Shown in pieces: positions 30,890 to 31,049 of a stretch of 31,049 nucleotides of DNA. This DNA is from GCA-002722245 sp038154685 (GTDB lineage Bacteria > Bacteroidota > Bacteroidia > Flavobacteriales_C > GCA-002722245), in assembly GCA_038154685.1 (NCBI GenBank), contig JAYPYW010000036.1, positions 1 through 31,049 on the forward strand, read 5' to 3'. The notes under the pieces are model-generated. The model was given only the letters and a program-made list of their open reading frames with translations, made no database searches and was not told where the DNA came from. Numbering within the stretch: position 1 is the first letter of the stretch; the number at the start of each line of letters is the position of its first letter. Made by a program: the position numbers and the translations under genes.

Positions 30890-31049
30890 TTATTTGCAAT
30901 CAGTTTTAATGTTTAAAGTAGTGTCGCAAGAGTAAAAAATAGAAACCTCTTTCCCGACTTGAATTTCTTTACCACAAGCTGGTCTCTGCATCCAAATTCT
31001 TGCAACAGTTGAATCTAAGCCCTCAACACAAGCACCATCTCCCTTTTCC
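30890..31049 (-). CDS. PASTA-domain protein, C-terminal fragment
   Basis: A minus-strand frame enters from the window edge and stops at 30890 (TAA), giving the last 52 residues of a protein. They contain a PASTA-like segment (VARIWMQRPACGKEIQVGKE, then a strand ending YSCD) typical of the last PASTA repeat in the small Bacteroidetes PASTA proteins that lie next to rluD. Four cysteines are present, unusual for PASTA. The tail DCK* is short. The start lies beyond the window. PASTA domains bind peptidoglycan fragments or beta-lactams; upstream membrane anchoring is expected but not visible. Confidence 0.75.
   Translation of the reverse strand, partial: EKGDGACVEGLDSTVARIWMQRPACGKEIQVGKEVSIFYSCDTTLNIKTDCK

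Overview
The window looks like chromosomal DNA of a member of the Bacteroidota, most likely order Flavobacteriales. Family is uncertain; a marine Crocinitomicaceae/Cryomorphaceae-type genome is a guess from gene style. Evidence: low GC; almost no Shine-Dalgarno sequences; promoter boxes of the Bacteroidetes type (TAnnTTTG); an LpxC-FabZ fusion; a PorX regulator; a protein with a type IX secretion sorting tail; and the gene order HD protein-lpxD-lpxC/fabZ-lpxA-efp. Two runs of ten N (21630-21639 and 29239-29248) are unsized assembly gaps, each inside a real gene. I found no IS element, phage gene, CRISPR array or rRNA.

Layout. 1-64: 3' part of a tRNA-Leu. 107-3576: protein quality control (trigger factor, ClpP, ClpX) with two good terminators. 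3626-6964: phosphoglucose/phosphomannose isomerase, LipB, a serine hydrolase and a small conserved protein. 7034-9698: an exported TPR protein divergent from glutamate dehydrogenase. 9779-10765: bactofilin, AtpZ and a membrane protein, a trio usually found before the ATP synthase genes, which are not here. 10776-13570 (minus): two rhodaneses, a tandem universal stress protein, an unknown protein and a RIC/YtfE-like di-iron protein. These look like a stress group and are divergent from a B12-dependent ribonucleotide reductase (13662-16154). 16202-18731: a type IX-secreted beta-propeller-like protein, a 300-base gap with a candidate 43-codon reading frame, and a small exported protein. 18807-21368: TlyA-type rRNA methyltransferase, a Cys-rich unknown and a SpoIIE-type phosphatase. 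21508-26523 (minus): the lipid A/EF-P operon, whose first gene has no normal start codon. 26615-29768: PorX, TsaE, alanine dehydrogenase. 29870-31049 (minus): RluD-like pseudouridine synthase and the end of a PASTA-domain protein.

How genes work together. LpxA, LpxC and LpxD perform the first three steps of lipid A synthesis, and FabZ, fused to LpxC, links this to fatty-acid synthesis. ClpP and ClpX form one protease. PorX controls type IX secretion, the route used by the 16202-17980 product.

The less expected signals are intergenic. Three spacers carry degenerate 7-base-period repeats, two of them folded into hairpins between convergent genes. Several Bacteroidetes-type -7 boxes lie only 2-5 bases from the start codon. 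The stress group carries Fnr/Crp-like 5-4-5 palindromes. I did not find a clearly new multi-gene system; the best candidates for novelty are the heptamer elements, the ATT-start HD gene, the orphan AtpZ trio and the stress group with its unknown member.
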